From Hungatella hathewayi WAL-18680 (GTDB lineage: Bacteria > Bacillota > Clostridia > Lachnospirales > Lachnospiraceae), in contig NZ_JH379028.1 in the NCBI RefSeq assembly GCF_000235505.1, positions 143,358 through 207,357 on the forward strand: a stretch of 64,000 nucleotides of DNA. The letters are read 5' to 3'. Positions 18,065 through 26,146 of this stretch are shown here, piece by piece; the first letter of the stretch is position 1; every line of letters begins with the position of its first letter. The notes beneath the pieces were generated by a model. That model ran no database searches, was not told the origin of the DNA, and saw only the letters and a program-made list of their open reading frames with translations. Both the position numbers and the translations under genes were made by a program.

Positions 18065-19327
18065 ATGGGGATTCAAAAAATCAGTGTGAGTATGGAAAAA
18101 TATGTAATGCCGGTGGCGAACCGGCTGGGAAATGAGTGTCATCTGCGGGCCATCCGCGACGCGTTTATGTCACTGCTTCCCATCAACTTTATGGGAGGTA
18201 TCGCGGCGGTTATCAGTTCGCTGCCGCTTGAAATCAGCAATTCCATTGTGTTTTCCTGGATCAATGCCCTGACGCTGGGCGCTATGTCCATCTATGTCTG
18301 CATCGGAATCATTCATTTCCTGTGCAAGAGCCGGAAAATTGAATCGTTTCTGCCGATTCTTCTCGGTGTCTGCGGATTCCTGATGCTGGTTATGGAGCCG
18401 GTATCCTTAGGATGGGACGGGAAAATGGTGGAGATATCCTACATGGATGGCAAGGGTCTGATTCCCGCCATGCTGATAGCGATTCTCACCGCCGATTTGT
18501 ACTGCTATATGAGAAAACGTGATTTTGGTAAAATCAGTCTGCCGGATACGGTGCCGGCGTCCCTTTCGGATGTATTTGCCTCCATCGTTCCGGGCGCGGT
18601 TCTGCTGGTGCTTTACACGGTCATCTTTGTCCTGTGCAATGCGGCAGGCACGACCCTTCCGAAACTGATCTACGGCATTTTATCTCCATCCTTAAAAGCG
18701 GTGGACAACTTAGGCTTCACCATCCTGATTACACTGTTTGTTCATGTGTTCTGGTTCTTTGGAATTCATGACGCGGCGCTTTCGGGAGTATTATCTCCAA
18801 TCCGTGACGGCAACTTATCCATCAATGCCGCCGCCCACGCAGCCGGACAGGCTCTGCCCAACATTTTCACCACACCATTTTGGGTGTACTTTGTGGTAAT
18901 CGGTGGCTGCGGTTCCGTGCTGGCTTTGGCAGCGATGCTGTGCTGCTCCAAATCAAAGCAGTTGAAAACCATTGGAAGACTGGGAATCGTTCCCGCATTC
19001 TTCAACATTTCCGAGCCGATTATCTTTGGCCTGCCGCTGATGTTGAATCCCATCTTCTTCATTCCTTTCATGGTGACATCAGCCTTAAACGGGGCGATTG
19101 CATTTATCACCATGCAGGTGGGATTGATTGGAAAGAGTTTTGCCATGTTGTCCTGGCAGATGCCGTCCGTTTTCGGAGCATTTTTATCAACCATGGACTG
19201 GAAGGCGCCGATTCTGATTGTTGCGCTGATGGTATTGGATGGAATTATTTACTACCCATTCTTTAAGATTTATGAGAAACAGCTGGTGAAGGAAGAGAAC
19301 GGGGAAACTGAAGACGCAGAGAAATAG
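18065..19327 (+). CDS. PTS EIIC component, lactose/cellobiose family (CelB-like)
   Basis: A 420-residue polytopic membrane protein. CelB-type features: N-terminal RNAIRDAF-like segment (HLRAIRDAFMSLLPINFMGG), HVFWFFGIHDAALSGVLSP (the conserved substrate-binding FGIH motif), and FNISEPIIFGLPLMLNPIFF (conserved NExI-type loop). It carries the sugar across the membrane while EIIB phosphorylates it. It lies 16 bases after the glucosidase and before EIIB and EIIA, giving a full beta-glucoside uptake operon. The exact sugar (cellobiose, gentiobiose, aryl-glucoside) is not determined. Confidence 0.92.
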   Translation: MGIQKISVSMEKYVMPVANRLGNECHLRAIRDAFMSLLPINFMGGIAAVISSLPLEISNSIVFSWINALTLGAMSIYVCIGIIHFLCKSRKIESFLPILLGVCGFLMLVMEPVSLGWDGKMVEISYMDGKGLIPAMLIAILTADLYCYMRKRDFGKISLPDTVPASLSDVFASIVPGAVLLVLYTVIFVLCNAAGTTLPKLIYGILSPSLKAVDNLGFTILITLFVHVFWFFGIHDAALSGVLSPIRDGNLSINAAAHAAGQALPNIFTTPFWVYFVVIGGCGSVLALAAMLCCSKSKQLKTIGRLGIVPAFFNISEPIIFGLPLMLNPIFFIPFMVTSALNGAIAFITMQVGLIGKSFAMLSWQMPSVFGAFLSTMDWKAPILIVALMVLDGIIYYPFFKIYEKQLVKEENGETEDAEK

Positions 19328-19348
19328 AAAGAGAAGGAGCGAAGGAAC

Positions 19349-19648
19349 ATGAAGAAAATTGTACTGTTATGTAATGGTGGATTATCGACAGGGATTCTTG
19401 TAAAGAAAATGAAAGCGTCGGCCGATGCCACGTCCTACGACTGTGAGATTTCAGCCGCGCCGGTGGCCGATGCGGAAGTGGTGGGGGCGGAAGCCGATAT
19501 CATTCTCCTGGGGCCGCAGGTCCGGTTCCAGATGGAAGTGGTGAAGAAACAGGTATCATGTCCGGTGGTATCCATCGACCCGATGGCCTATGGAACCATG
19601 AACGGGGAGAAGGTTCTGAATCAGGCCAGAAAGGAGATGGGTGATTGA
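19349..19648 (+). CDS. PTS EIIB component, lactose/cellobiose family
   Basis: A 99-residue EIIB. The phospho-acceptor loop is VLLCNGGLSTGILVKKM with Cys-8; LLGPQVRFQMEVVKKQ and VSIDPMAYGTMNGEKVLNQA are the usual later motifs. It receives phosphate from EIIA and hands it to the sugar bound by EIIC. It starts 22 bases after EIIC with GAAGGAGCGAAGG upstream, and its stop is three bases before the EIIA start. Confidence 0.93.
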   Translation: MKKIVLLCNGGLSTGILVKKMKASADATSYDCEISAAPVADAEVVGAEADIILLGPQVRFQMEVVKKQVSCPVVSIDPMAYGTMNGEKVLNQARKEMGD

Positions 19649-19650
19649 TA

Positions 19651-19962
19651 ATGGAAGAGCTGGAGATGACATGCTTACAGATTATCACCAACGCCGGCGA
19701 AGCCAGAAGTGAATGTATGGCCGCCATGGTGGAGGCCAGAAATGAGGTGTTCGAGGAGGCAAAAGCTCATTTGGATAGAGCCGCCGAACTGATGAAGGAA
19801 GCCCATCACGTTCACACGGAGCTTATCACCATGGATGCGGCTGGGAAGCTGGATAAGATTAGTTTGATTCTGATTCACAGCGAGGACATTATGATGGGAA
19901 CGGAGATTACGTACGCTCTGGCTGGGGAGATGGTGGAGCTGTATCGGAAGCTGGCGAAGTGA
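19651..19962 (+). CDS. PTS EIIA component, lactose/cellobiose family
   Basis: About 103 residues, an all-helical trimeric EIIA. Motifs: CLQIITNAGEARSECMAAMV, AELMKEAHHVHTELI (histidines including the phosphosite) and ILIHSEDIMMGTEITYALA. ATG 19651 is preferred over the TTG at 19645 that overlaps the EIIB stop. Last gene of the cellobiose operon; a strong hairpin follows. Confidence 0.93.
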   Translation: MEELEMTCLQIITNAGEARSECMAAMVEARNEVFEEAKAHLDRAAELMKEAHHVHTELITMDAAGKLDKISLILIHSEDIMMGTEITYALAGEMVELYRKLAK

Positions 19963-19989
19963 GGGGAGTTATAAAATAAAAAAGTCAAG

Positions 19990-20025
19990 GAGCCTGAAAT
20001 GCTTGAAAAATAGCATTTCAGGCTC
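19990..20025. terminator. Bidirectional terminator between PTS operon and lacI-type gene
   Basis: GAGCCTGAAATGC (19990-20002) pairs perfectly with GCATTTCAGGCTC (20013-20025) over 13 bp. A T-rich run follows on the plus strand (TGTTTGTGTT) and a stronger one on the minus strand (complement of AAAATAAAAAAGTC), fitting two convergent transcripts. Confidence 0.8.
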
Positions 20026-20041
20026 TGTTTGTGTTGGAACT

Positions 20042-21052
20042 TCAGATGTTTTTGGTGGTTTCCCGAATAATCAGCTTTGTATTAACTAAGATATTTTTAT
20101 TTACATGATTACCAGCCATTTTCTGCAATAATATGTCCACAGTATCATGTACAATCTCGCTTGAATTTTGTTCTATGCAGGTCAATGGTACTTTGCAGAC
20201 CTCTGGTGGCAATAAATTATCAAAACTTATCAAAGAAACGTCATCTGGGACTTTAAATCCATATTCACGTAAAGCATTATAAATAGCCATGGAAGTGTAC
20301 ACATCACCGGCCAGCGCTGCGTCGATTTTCCGGTGTTGGGACAATAATCGGATGGCCTGCTCATATGCGCATTGATAATTGGTTTTTTGCAGTTCGATGT
20401 AATGACTGTCCTCAAAAGGAATTCCTTTGTTGGCAAGTGTGTCTCGAATTGCGCGGAATTTCAAATCATTGCTGACAATCGTTTTACATCCTCCAAAATA
20501 ATAGAAGTTTCTTGCACCTGTATCATACAAATATTCGGTGGCATTTGATATAGCTCCGTAAATGTCTGACATTACATGCGGCGCATTGATTCCATTATAA
20601 TAGCTCCCAATAAATACAAATGGAATATTGTAAGAGGTCAGCATATTCAGATATTTGGGGTCGGGATTATCTTTTATTAAAGGATAGATGATGGCACCTT
20701 CCACCCGAAATGATATAAAGTGTTTAATCATTTCTTCTTCATAAGCAATGTTACTTTCGCTGGTTGCCATAATCATTTTATAGTCGTGCTTTCTAAGCTC
20801 TGCTTCCAGTCCCCGGACAAAGGTACTGTAAACCAGATTGGAAATATTAGGAACAATAACACCGACCAGCTTACTTTTTTTATTTGTTAGGTTTTGTGCA
20901 TTTATGGATGGAATATAGCCCATTTCGGTGGCAATATTACAAATCCGTTTTTTGGTTTCCGCATTAACCTGTGGTTTATTATTTAATGCAAGAGAAGCCG
21001 TTGCCTCGGAGACACCCGCAGCTTTTGCTATTTCTTTTAAGCTCACTCCCAT
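20042..21052 (-). CDS. LacI/GalR-family repressor of the alpha-glucoside operon
   Basis: A 336-residue regulator. N-terminal LacI helix-turn-helix: VSLKEIAKAAGVSEATASLA, then LNNKPQVNAETKKRI and the hinge GYIPSINAQNLTNKKSKLVG; the rest is a periplasmic-binding-protein-like ligand domain (VGVIVPNISNLVYSTFV at its start). The gene is divergent from the alpha-glucosidase operon and three palindromes with the CGCTTT core characteristic of LacI-family sites lie between them, so it probably represses both directions until a sugar or sugar phosphate binds. It is more AT-rich than the PTS genes before it. Confidence 0.9.
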   Translation of the reverse strand: MGVSLKEIAKAAGVSEATASLALNNKPQVNAETKKRICNIATEMGYIPSINAQNLTNKKSKLVGVIVPNISNLVYSTFVRGLEAELRKHDYKMIMATSESNIAYEEEMIKHFISFRVEGAIIYPLIKDNPDPKYLNMLTSYNIPFVFIGSYYNGINAPHVMSDIYGAISNATEYLYDTGARNFYYFGGCKTIVSNDLKFRAIRDTLANKGIPFEDSHYIELQKTNYQCAYEQAIRLLSQHRKIDAALAGDVYTSMAIYNALREYGFKVPDDVSLISFDNLLPPEVCKVPLTCIEQNSSEIVHDTVDILLQKMAGNHVNKNILVNTKLIIRETTKNI

Positions 21053-21099
21053 AAGTTACCTCTTTTTGTCTTTTTATTTCTTCATTCATTATATACCAA

Positions 21100-21114
21100 T
21101 TTAAAACGCTTTAC
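21100..21114. promoter_or_regulatory. LacI-type operator 1
   Basis: TTTAAAACGCTTTAC, an imperfect copy of the palindrome found at 21191 and 21231, lies about 50 bp before the lacI-type start and could allow self-control. Confidence 0.65.
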
Positions 21115-21189
21115 AACAAAAAAATAATATGAAAAAAAACTTACAAATTTAACAAAAAATATTTGTGCATAAATACTATAAATAGCATA

Positions 21190-21218
21190 TTGTAAAGCGC
21201 TTTAAATTGTGATAATAT
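21190..21218 (+). promoter_or_regulatory. Alpha-glucoside operon promoter overlapped by operator 2
   Basis: -35 TTGTAA at 21190-21195, 17-bp spacer, -10 TAATAT at 21213-21218. The operator TGTAAAGCGCTTTAAA (21191-21206) covers the -35 box and spacer, so a bound LacI-type repressor would exclude RNA polymerase. Confidence 0.75.
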
Positions 21219-21231
21219 ATATTAAAGATGA

Positions 21232-21247
21232 TTTAAAGCGCTTTAAA
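21232..21247. promoter_or_regulatory. LacI-type operator 3
   Basis: TTTAAAGCGCTTTAAA is a perfect 16-bp palindrome. Its centre is 41 bp from that of operator 2, close to four helical turns, so repressors on both sites would sit on the same face of the DNA. It lies just downstream of the promoter. Confidence 0.75.
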
Positions 21248-21284
21248 ACAAAAAGCAATAAATTTAATATGCGGAGGAAGCTTT

Positions 21285-22961
21285 ATGACAAGAAAGTGGT
21301 GGAAGGAAGCTGTGGTGTATGAAATATACCCTAAAAGTTTCCGGGATTTAAATGGTGATGGGATAGGTGATATACCGGGCATTACGGAGAAGCTGGATTA
21401 CATTAAGGATTTGGGGGCAAACGTAATCTGGCTGACACCAATCTTTAAATCGCCGCAGGTAGATAATGGTTATGATATCTCTGATTACCGGGAGATAAAT
21501 CCGGATTTTGGAACGCTTGACGATTTTAAGGAACTGCTTAGGCAGGCTCATGACCGGGGTATCCGGGTCATCCTGGATATGGTGCTTAATCATACTTCGG
21601 ATGAGCATCCATGGTTTCAGGAAGCGCGCAAATCCAAAGATAATCCTTACCGCGATTATTATATCTGGAGGCCGGGAAGGGATGGTAAGGAACCTAATAA
21701 CTGGGGTAATTATTTTTATGAAGGCAGAGGGTCGGCGTGGGAGTTGGATGATTTGACAGGTGAGTATTACTTACATAATTATTCAGTAAAAATGCCGGAT
21801 TTAAACTGGAATTGTGAAAAACTGAAAGCGGATATGTTTGATATGCTTAAGTGGTGGCTCAATATGGGAGTTGACGGATTCCGGTTAGATGCGGTCAATC
21901 GTCTGATGAAACCGGCTGGACTTCCGGATTCCCCCCGGGAACCAACGCCCCCGGTCGGCGTATACGGTTATGTGGTGGACCGGGAAATGTGTGCAAATCA
22001 ACCGGGTATCCATGAATTGCTGCGAGAAATTAATCAGGAGGTTTTCAGCCGGTATGATATTCTTACGGTTGGTGAGACCGGAAATCTGAAATCGGATAAA
22101 GCGCTGGAATATGTCCAGGAGGAACAGCAGCAGATTAATATGGTTTTCCATTTTGAGGTTGCTAAACGGCCTGATTTGATATCTGTTTCACAGTTTAAAG
22201 ATGTACAAAAACGCTGGTATGGGATTGTTGAGCAGAATGGCTGGATTACACAGTACCTAAGCAACCATGATACACCGCGTCAGGTTTCATTTTTTGGAAA
22301 TGATACGGGATACAGAGTGGAATCGGCTAAAATGCTTGCAGCACTTATTCATACCCTCCCCGGAACTCCTTACATCTATCAGGGAGAAGAAATTGGAATG
22401 ACCAATGTAGACTTCCCAAGTATTGAGTATTATGACGAAAAGTATACAGTTGGGAAGTATTATACTATGGTGGAGGCTGGGACAGAGCCGGAGGAGGCGC
22501 TGGCTTCTCTAAAACATATAAGCAGAGACAATGTACGCACACCGATGCAATGGGATGGTTCGGACAATGCAGGATTCAGTCAGAGTACTCCATGGTTGAA
22601 TGTTAATCCGAATTACCGTATGATTAATGTAACAGAAGATTTACAATCAAAGGATTCCATATTCAAATACTATCAGACACTGATTCGTCTTCGCAGAGAA
22701 AATGAGGTTCTGGTTTACGGCAATTACAGTCCGGTATTAGAGGAACATGAAAAAATTGTAGCTTATTATCGGGAATATCAAAACCAGAAACTGTTTGTCG
22801 TTGCAAACTGGAGTGAATTAAATGCGGTGATTGATATTGACAATAGGATAACTGATTTTACCTCCTGCCTATGTAATTATGCAGAATCAGAAGACAGGAA
22901 TACATTAAAACCGTATGAGGTGAGAATCTATTGTAATGAAAATGTAAAGTTGAACATGTAA
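21285..22961 (+). CDS. GH13 alpha-glucosidase (first copy)
   Basis: A 558-residue GH13 enzyme of the oligo-1,6-glucosidase/maltase subgroup. Signatures: WWKEAVVYEIYPKSFRDLNG, QVDNGYDISDYREINPDFGT, VLNHTSDEHPWF, GVDGFRLDAVNRL (catalytic aspartate nucleophile), LTVGETGNL (acid/base glutamate) and QYLSNHDTPRQ (third acid). The residue after the nucleophile is alanine; in this subgroup valine there is linked to alpha-1,6 cleavage and alanine or threonine to alpha-1,4 cleavage, so this copy may favour alpha-1,4 links, an inference. Cytoplasmic, no signal peptide. First gene of the operon, AGGAGG-type site (GCGGAGGAAGC) before ATG 21285. Confidence 0.92.
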   Translation: MTRKWWKEAVVYEIYPKSFRDLNGDGIGDIPGITEKLDYIKDLGANVIWLTPIFKSPQVDNGYDISDYREINPDFGTLDDFKELLRQAHDRGIRVILDMVLNHTSDEHPWFQEARKSKDNPYRDYYIWRPGRDGKEPNNWGNYFYEGRGSAWELDDLTGEYYLHNYSVKMPDLNWNCEKLKADMFDMLKWWLNMGVDGFRLDAVNRLMKPAGLPDSPREPTPPVGVYGYVVDREMCANQPGIHELLREINQEVFSRYDILTVGETGNLKSDKALEYVQEEQQQINMVFHFEVAKRPDLISVSQFKDVQKRWYGIVEQNGWITQYLSNHDTPRQVSFFGNDTGYRVESAKMLAALIHTLPGTPYIYQGEEIGMTNVDFPSIEYYDEKYTVGKYYTMVEAGTEPEEALASLKHISRDNVRTPMQWDGSDNAGFSQSTPWLNVNPNYRMINVTEDLQSKDSIFKYYQTLIRLRRENEVLVYGNYSPVLEEHEKIVAYYREYQNQKLFVVANWSELNAVIDIDNRITDFTSCLCNYAESEDRNTLKPYEVRIYCNENVKLNM

Positions 22962-22973
22962 AGGAGGAGGCAA

Positions 22974-23876
22974 ATGAGCAATACCAGTAAAAAGAAGGCT
23001 CTGACAATGGGAAGGAGGCAGCAGAGGACCGCATATTTGTTTATTGCAATTCCGTGTATTTATTTCATTATATTTAAAATTGCACCTACCGTATTTTCTT
23101 TATATTTAAGCGTGACGAACTGGCAATTGTTATCCGGTAAAAGAGATTTTATTGGGCTTAGTAACTTTATAAGAATCTTTCAGGATGAAACATTCTTAAA
23201 GGCAATAAGAAATACGTTTTATTATATTATCATTACAGTTCCATTAATGGTGATTGTCAGTCTTGGGATTTCTCTGATGCTGAATGGAGTGCGGAAAGGG
23301 AAAGGATTTTTCCGTACGCTGATATTTATACCTTATGTAACCAGTGCGGTAGCTGTGGCCTTTATCTGGAAATGGATGTTTATGGAACAGGGAGGAGTTA
23401 TGAACGCTCTGCTGCAAATGCTGGGGATTGCCAATCAGCCATTCCTGAATAGTCCGAACCAGGCAATTTATGTTGTGATGTCTTTATTAGTATGGTCAAA
23501 GATTGGATTTAACTCCATTATTCTCCTGGCAGGTTTAACACAGATATCTTCTTCTTATTATGAAGCGGCCAGTATAGACGGTGCAAATAAATGGCAGACT
23601 TTCTGGAGCATTACTCTGCCACAGTTAAAGGCGTCACTCGTTTATATTATTATTATGAATACCATATCAACACTGCAGGTATTTACACAGATATTGAACA
23701 TCAATGCGTGGGGGGGTCCTTTAAAGTCAACAACAAGTATTGTTGTCGAAATATATTTGGAGGCGTTTTCAAAGTATAATATGGGAAGGGCCAGTGCAAT
23801 GACAGTCGTGCTCTTTGTTATTATACTGGCGATAACCATATTCCAGATGAAGGTTCTTAACAAAGAAGAAAATTAA
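22974..23876 (+). CDS. Sugar ABC transporter permease, MalF/UgpA type
   Basis: A 300-residue membrane protein with six predicted helices: the first near AYLFIAIPCIYFIIF, the last near MTVVLFVIILAITIFQ. The EAA loop that docks on the ATPase is YYEAASIDGANKWQTFWSIT, followed by LPQLKASLVYIII. It pairs with the next permease and the solute-binding lipoprotein. No ATPase gene is present in the operon, so a shared MsmX/UgpC-type ATPase encoded elsewhere is expected, as is common in Firmicutes. ATG 22974 follows AAAGGAGGAGGCAA. Confidence 0.92.
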   Translation: MSNTSKKKALTMGRRQQRTAYLFIAIPCIYFIIFKIAPTVFSLYLSVTNWQLLSGKRDFIGLSNFIRIFQDETFLKAIRNTFYYIIITVPLMVIVSLGISLMLNGVRKGKGFFRTLIFIPYVTSAVAVAFIWKWMFMEQGGVMNALLQMLGIANQPFLNSPNQAIYVVMSLLVWSKIGFNSIILLAGLTQISSSYYEAASIDGANKWQTFWSITLPQLKASLVYIIIMNTISTLQVFTQILNINAWGGPLKSTTSIVVEIYLEAFSKYNMGRASAMTVVLFVIILAITIFQMKVLNKEEN

Positions 23877-23890
23877 GGAGGAAGAAAAAC

Positions 23891-24712
23891 ATGAGTGCAA
23901 AGAAAAAAATAAATCAGATTCTGTTAACAATTATCTTACTCCTTGTCGGGTTTGTTGTCATCTTCCCGTTCATCTGGATGATAGGTACCAGCTTTAAAAG
24001 CGGAGCTGAGGTTTATTCCATGAATTTGTTACCAAAGCATTTTTCGCTGGAGAATTATATCACGGTAGCGAATAAATCAAATTTTCCACTTTGGTTTAAA
24101 AACAGTCTGCTCGTAGGAATCATTACGACGCTGTCCGTACTTGTATTTGACCCAATGGTAGGTTTTGCCTTCAGCAAGTACAAATTTAAAGGGAAAAATA
24201 TCATTTTTATCATCATACTTTCTACGATGATGATACCGACGGAGATGCTGGTTATTCCATGGTATCTTATGGTAAATGCTATGAAGTGGAATAATACATA
24301 TTGGGCGCTGGTATTTCCCAGTTTAAGTTCTGCATTTGGCATATTTTTGACCAGGCAGTTCTTTGATGGGGTGCCTGAAGAATTGTTGGAGGCGGCTCGC
24401 ATTGACGGGATGAATGAACTGCAGATTTATATGAAAGTTGCGCTGCCCCTGGTTGGTCCGGCTATTTCCGCACTTGCTATCTTTACATTTCTTGGAAGCT
24501 GGAACTCATTTTTGTGGCCGGTTATTGCCGTTGATGGTTATAGTAAATTCACCATTCCGGTCGGTCTTGCCATGTTTTCCGGGGAAGTTTCAACAAGCTG
24601 GGAATTGATTTTAGCGGCAGCCTCTATTGCAACGATACCGGTGCTGATTGTGTTTATTATATTCCAGCGTAAGATTGTAGAAGGTGTGGCATTGTCCGGA
24701 ATAAAAGGATAA
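23891..24712 (+). CDS. Sugar ABC transporter permease, MalG/UgpE type
   Basis: A 273-residue permease. N-terminal helix IILLLVGFVVIFPFIWMIG is followed by the typical SFKSGAEVYSMN-type outer loop; the EAA loop is LLEAARIDGMNELQIYMKVA and the C-terminus QRKIVEGVALSGIKG is the classic MalG-type ending. Forms a heterodimer with the preceding permease. Starts 14 bases after it with AAGGAGGAAG upstream. Confidence 0.93.
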   Translation: MSAKKKINQILLTIILLLVGFVVIFPFIWMIGTSFKSGAEVYSMNLLPKHFSLENYITVANKSNFPLWFKNSLLVGIITTLSVLVFDPMVGFAFSKYKFKGKNIIFIIILSTMMIPTEMLVIPWYLMVNAMKWNNTYWALVFPSLSSAFGIFLTRQFFDGVPEELLEAARIDGMNELQIYMKVALPLVGPAISALAIFTFLGSWNSFLWPVIAVDGYSKFTIPVGLAMFSGEVSTSWELILAAASIATIPVLIVFIIFQRKIVEGVALSGIKG

Positions 24713-24753
24713 AGAGTAATGAATCATGACTTTATGAAAGAAAAGGAGATAAT

Positions 24754-26091
24754 ATGAAAAAGAATATTTATGCAATGTTACTTACGATGGCATTAGCTGT
24801 GGGCAGCTTAAGTGGCTGTGGTGGAAATGGCGCTTCAGGAGTGGAGGGGAATTCTGCTGACAAGGGAGAAGGGAGTGCGGATGGTGTCGTAACGATTCAA
24901 TATTGGCAGTATGCGTATGATTCCAAAGTTGCCATGATGGACGAACTGATCAAGGAGTTTGAGGCAGAGAATCCAACCATTAAGATTGAGCATATCACTT
25001 ATCCATATGACAGTTATTTTGAGAAAATGGCGGCCTCTATTGTGACAGCACAGTCCTCCGGTGTGGGACCGAATATCATAAATTATAATTGTGTGGATAC
25101 TTCAAATTATTATGCACAGGGAGTCTTACAGCCATTGCCGGCAGACGTCTTTGACCCGGCGGTCATTGATGAAGAATTTTCTCCTTTAGTGCAGATGGGG
25201 AAAATAAATGGTGTATATTATTCTCTGCCGACAGCTGTCAGAACATATGCCATGTTTTATAATAAGAAATTATTAGAAGAGAATGGTTATACAGAGGCAG
25301 ACCTTCCGAAAACCTGGGAAGAATACGCGGATATGGCTGAAAAGATGACTGTCTGGGAGGGTAATAATTTAAAGATTGCAGGCTCGACAATGGATAAGGA
25401 CGGACGATTAAGTCATTGGTTCCGTATTCTGAATAAGGGACTGGGCGGGGACCTTTATGGTCAGGATAATAAGACTGCCGAATATAATTCTGATACTGCT
25501 AAGAAGTCCTTAGATTATTTGATTGATATGTATAAAAACCGTAAGGTAGCAGTCAGCGGATTTACGACAAGCGACCAGGTATCGTTTGCTACCGGTGTTG
25601 CGGCTCTCCATATTGATGGCTCGTTTCGTATCGCGACTATGAAAGAGAAAATAGGCGACAGTTTTGAATGGGGAGTGGCAGAGCTTCCAACATGGGAAAA
25701 TGGGGAAAAGGCTACCTATGGAGATTACTGGTGTAATTCTATCACTTCTTTTACCAAGGGAGCGGAGCTTGATGCCAGCGTGAAATTTTTACAGTTTCTT
25801 ACAAGTGAAGAGGTTATGAAGCGTTGGACGGCTGCTACCGGAGAAATAGGCGCGCGTATGATATTTGCAGAAGACCAGGAGCTGCTTTCTGACAAATACA
25901 TGGCACCATTTATCGAGGCACTTCCATATGCATTTACTTCATTTAGTACCAAAAGATATAGTGTCGATGACGCATGCAAGGAAATTTTTGAGACCAGTCT
26001 GCTCGGTGATGGTGATTCAGGGCAGACACTTGACTCAGTCAATGCAAAGGTACAGGAGAGTCTGGACGAATTTTGGTCTGAATTCGAATAA
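24754..26091 (+). CDS. Sugar-binding lipoprotein of the alpha-glucoside ABC importer
   Basis: A 445-residue family 1 extracellular solute-binding protein. Signal peptide with lipobox LSGCGG near residue 23, a short glycine/serine linker, then IQYWQYAYDSKVAMMDELIK and EFEAENPTIKIEHITYPYDS, the typical MalE-like N-lobe; NGVYYSLPTAVRTYAMFYNK and FLQFLTSEEVMKRWTAAT lie further on. It captures oligosaccharide outside the cell. In most such operons the binding protein gene comes first; here it follows both permeases. A GC-rich hairpin lies between it and the next gene and may set its higher mRNA level. Confidence 0.92.
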   Translation: MKKNIYAMLLTMALAVGSLSGCGGNGASGVEGNSADKGEGSADGVVTIQYWQYAYDSKVAMMDELIKEFEAENPTIKIEHITYPYDSYFEKMAASIVTAQSSGVGPNIINYNCVDTSNYYAQGVLQPLPADVFDPAVIDEEFSPLVQMGKINGVYYSLPTAVRTYAMFYNKKLLEENGYTEADLPKTWEEYADMAEKMTVWEGNNLKIAGSTMDKDGRLSHWFRILNKGLGGDLYGQDNKTAEYNSDTAKKSLDYLIDMYKNRKVAVSGFTTSDQVSFATGVAALHIDGSFRIATMKEKIGDSFEWGVAELPTWENGEKATYGDYWCNSITSFTKGAELDASVKFLQFLTSEEVMKRWTAATGEIGARMIFAEDQELLSDKYMAPFIEALPYAFTSFSTKRYSVDDACKEIFETSLLGDGDSGQTLDSVNAKVQESLDEFWSEFE

Positions 26092-26109
26092 GAAGGATAT
26101 AAAACTGTA

Positions 26110-26139
26110 TGGGCGGGCGGATTAGGTTCTGCCCGCCCG
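26110..26139 (+). promoter_or_regulatory. Intercistronic GC-rich hairpin
   Basis: GGGCGGGC (26111-26118) pairs perfectly with GCCCGCCC (26131-26138) across a 12-base loop. No T run follows, so it is not a classic terminator. By analogy with malE-type operons it may protect the upstream binding-protein mRNA or partly block transcription; this is an inference. Confidence 0.65.
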
Positions 26140-26146
26140 ATATAAT

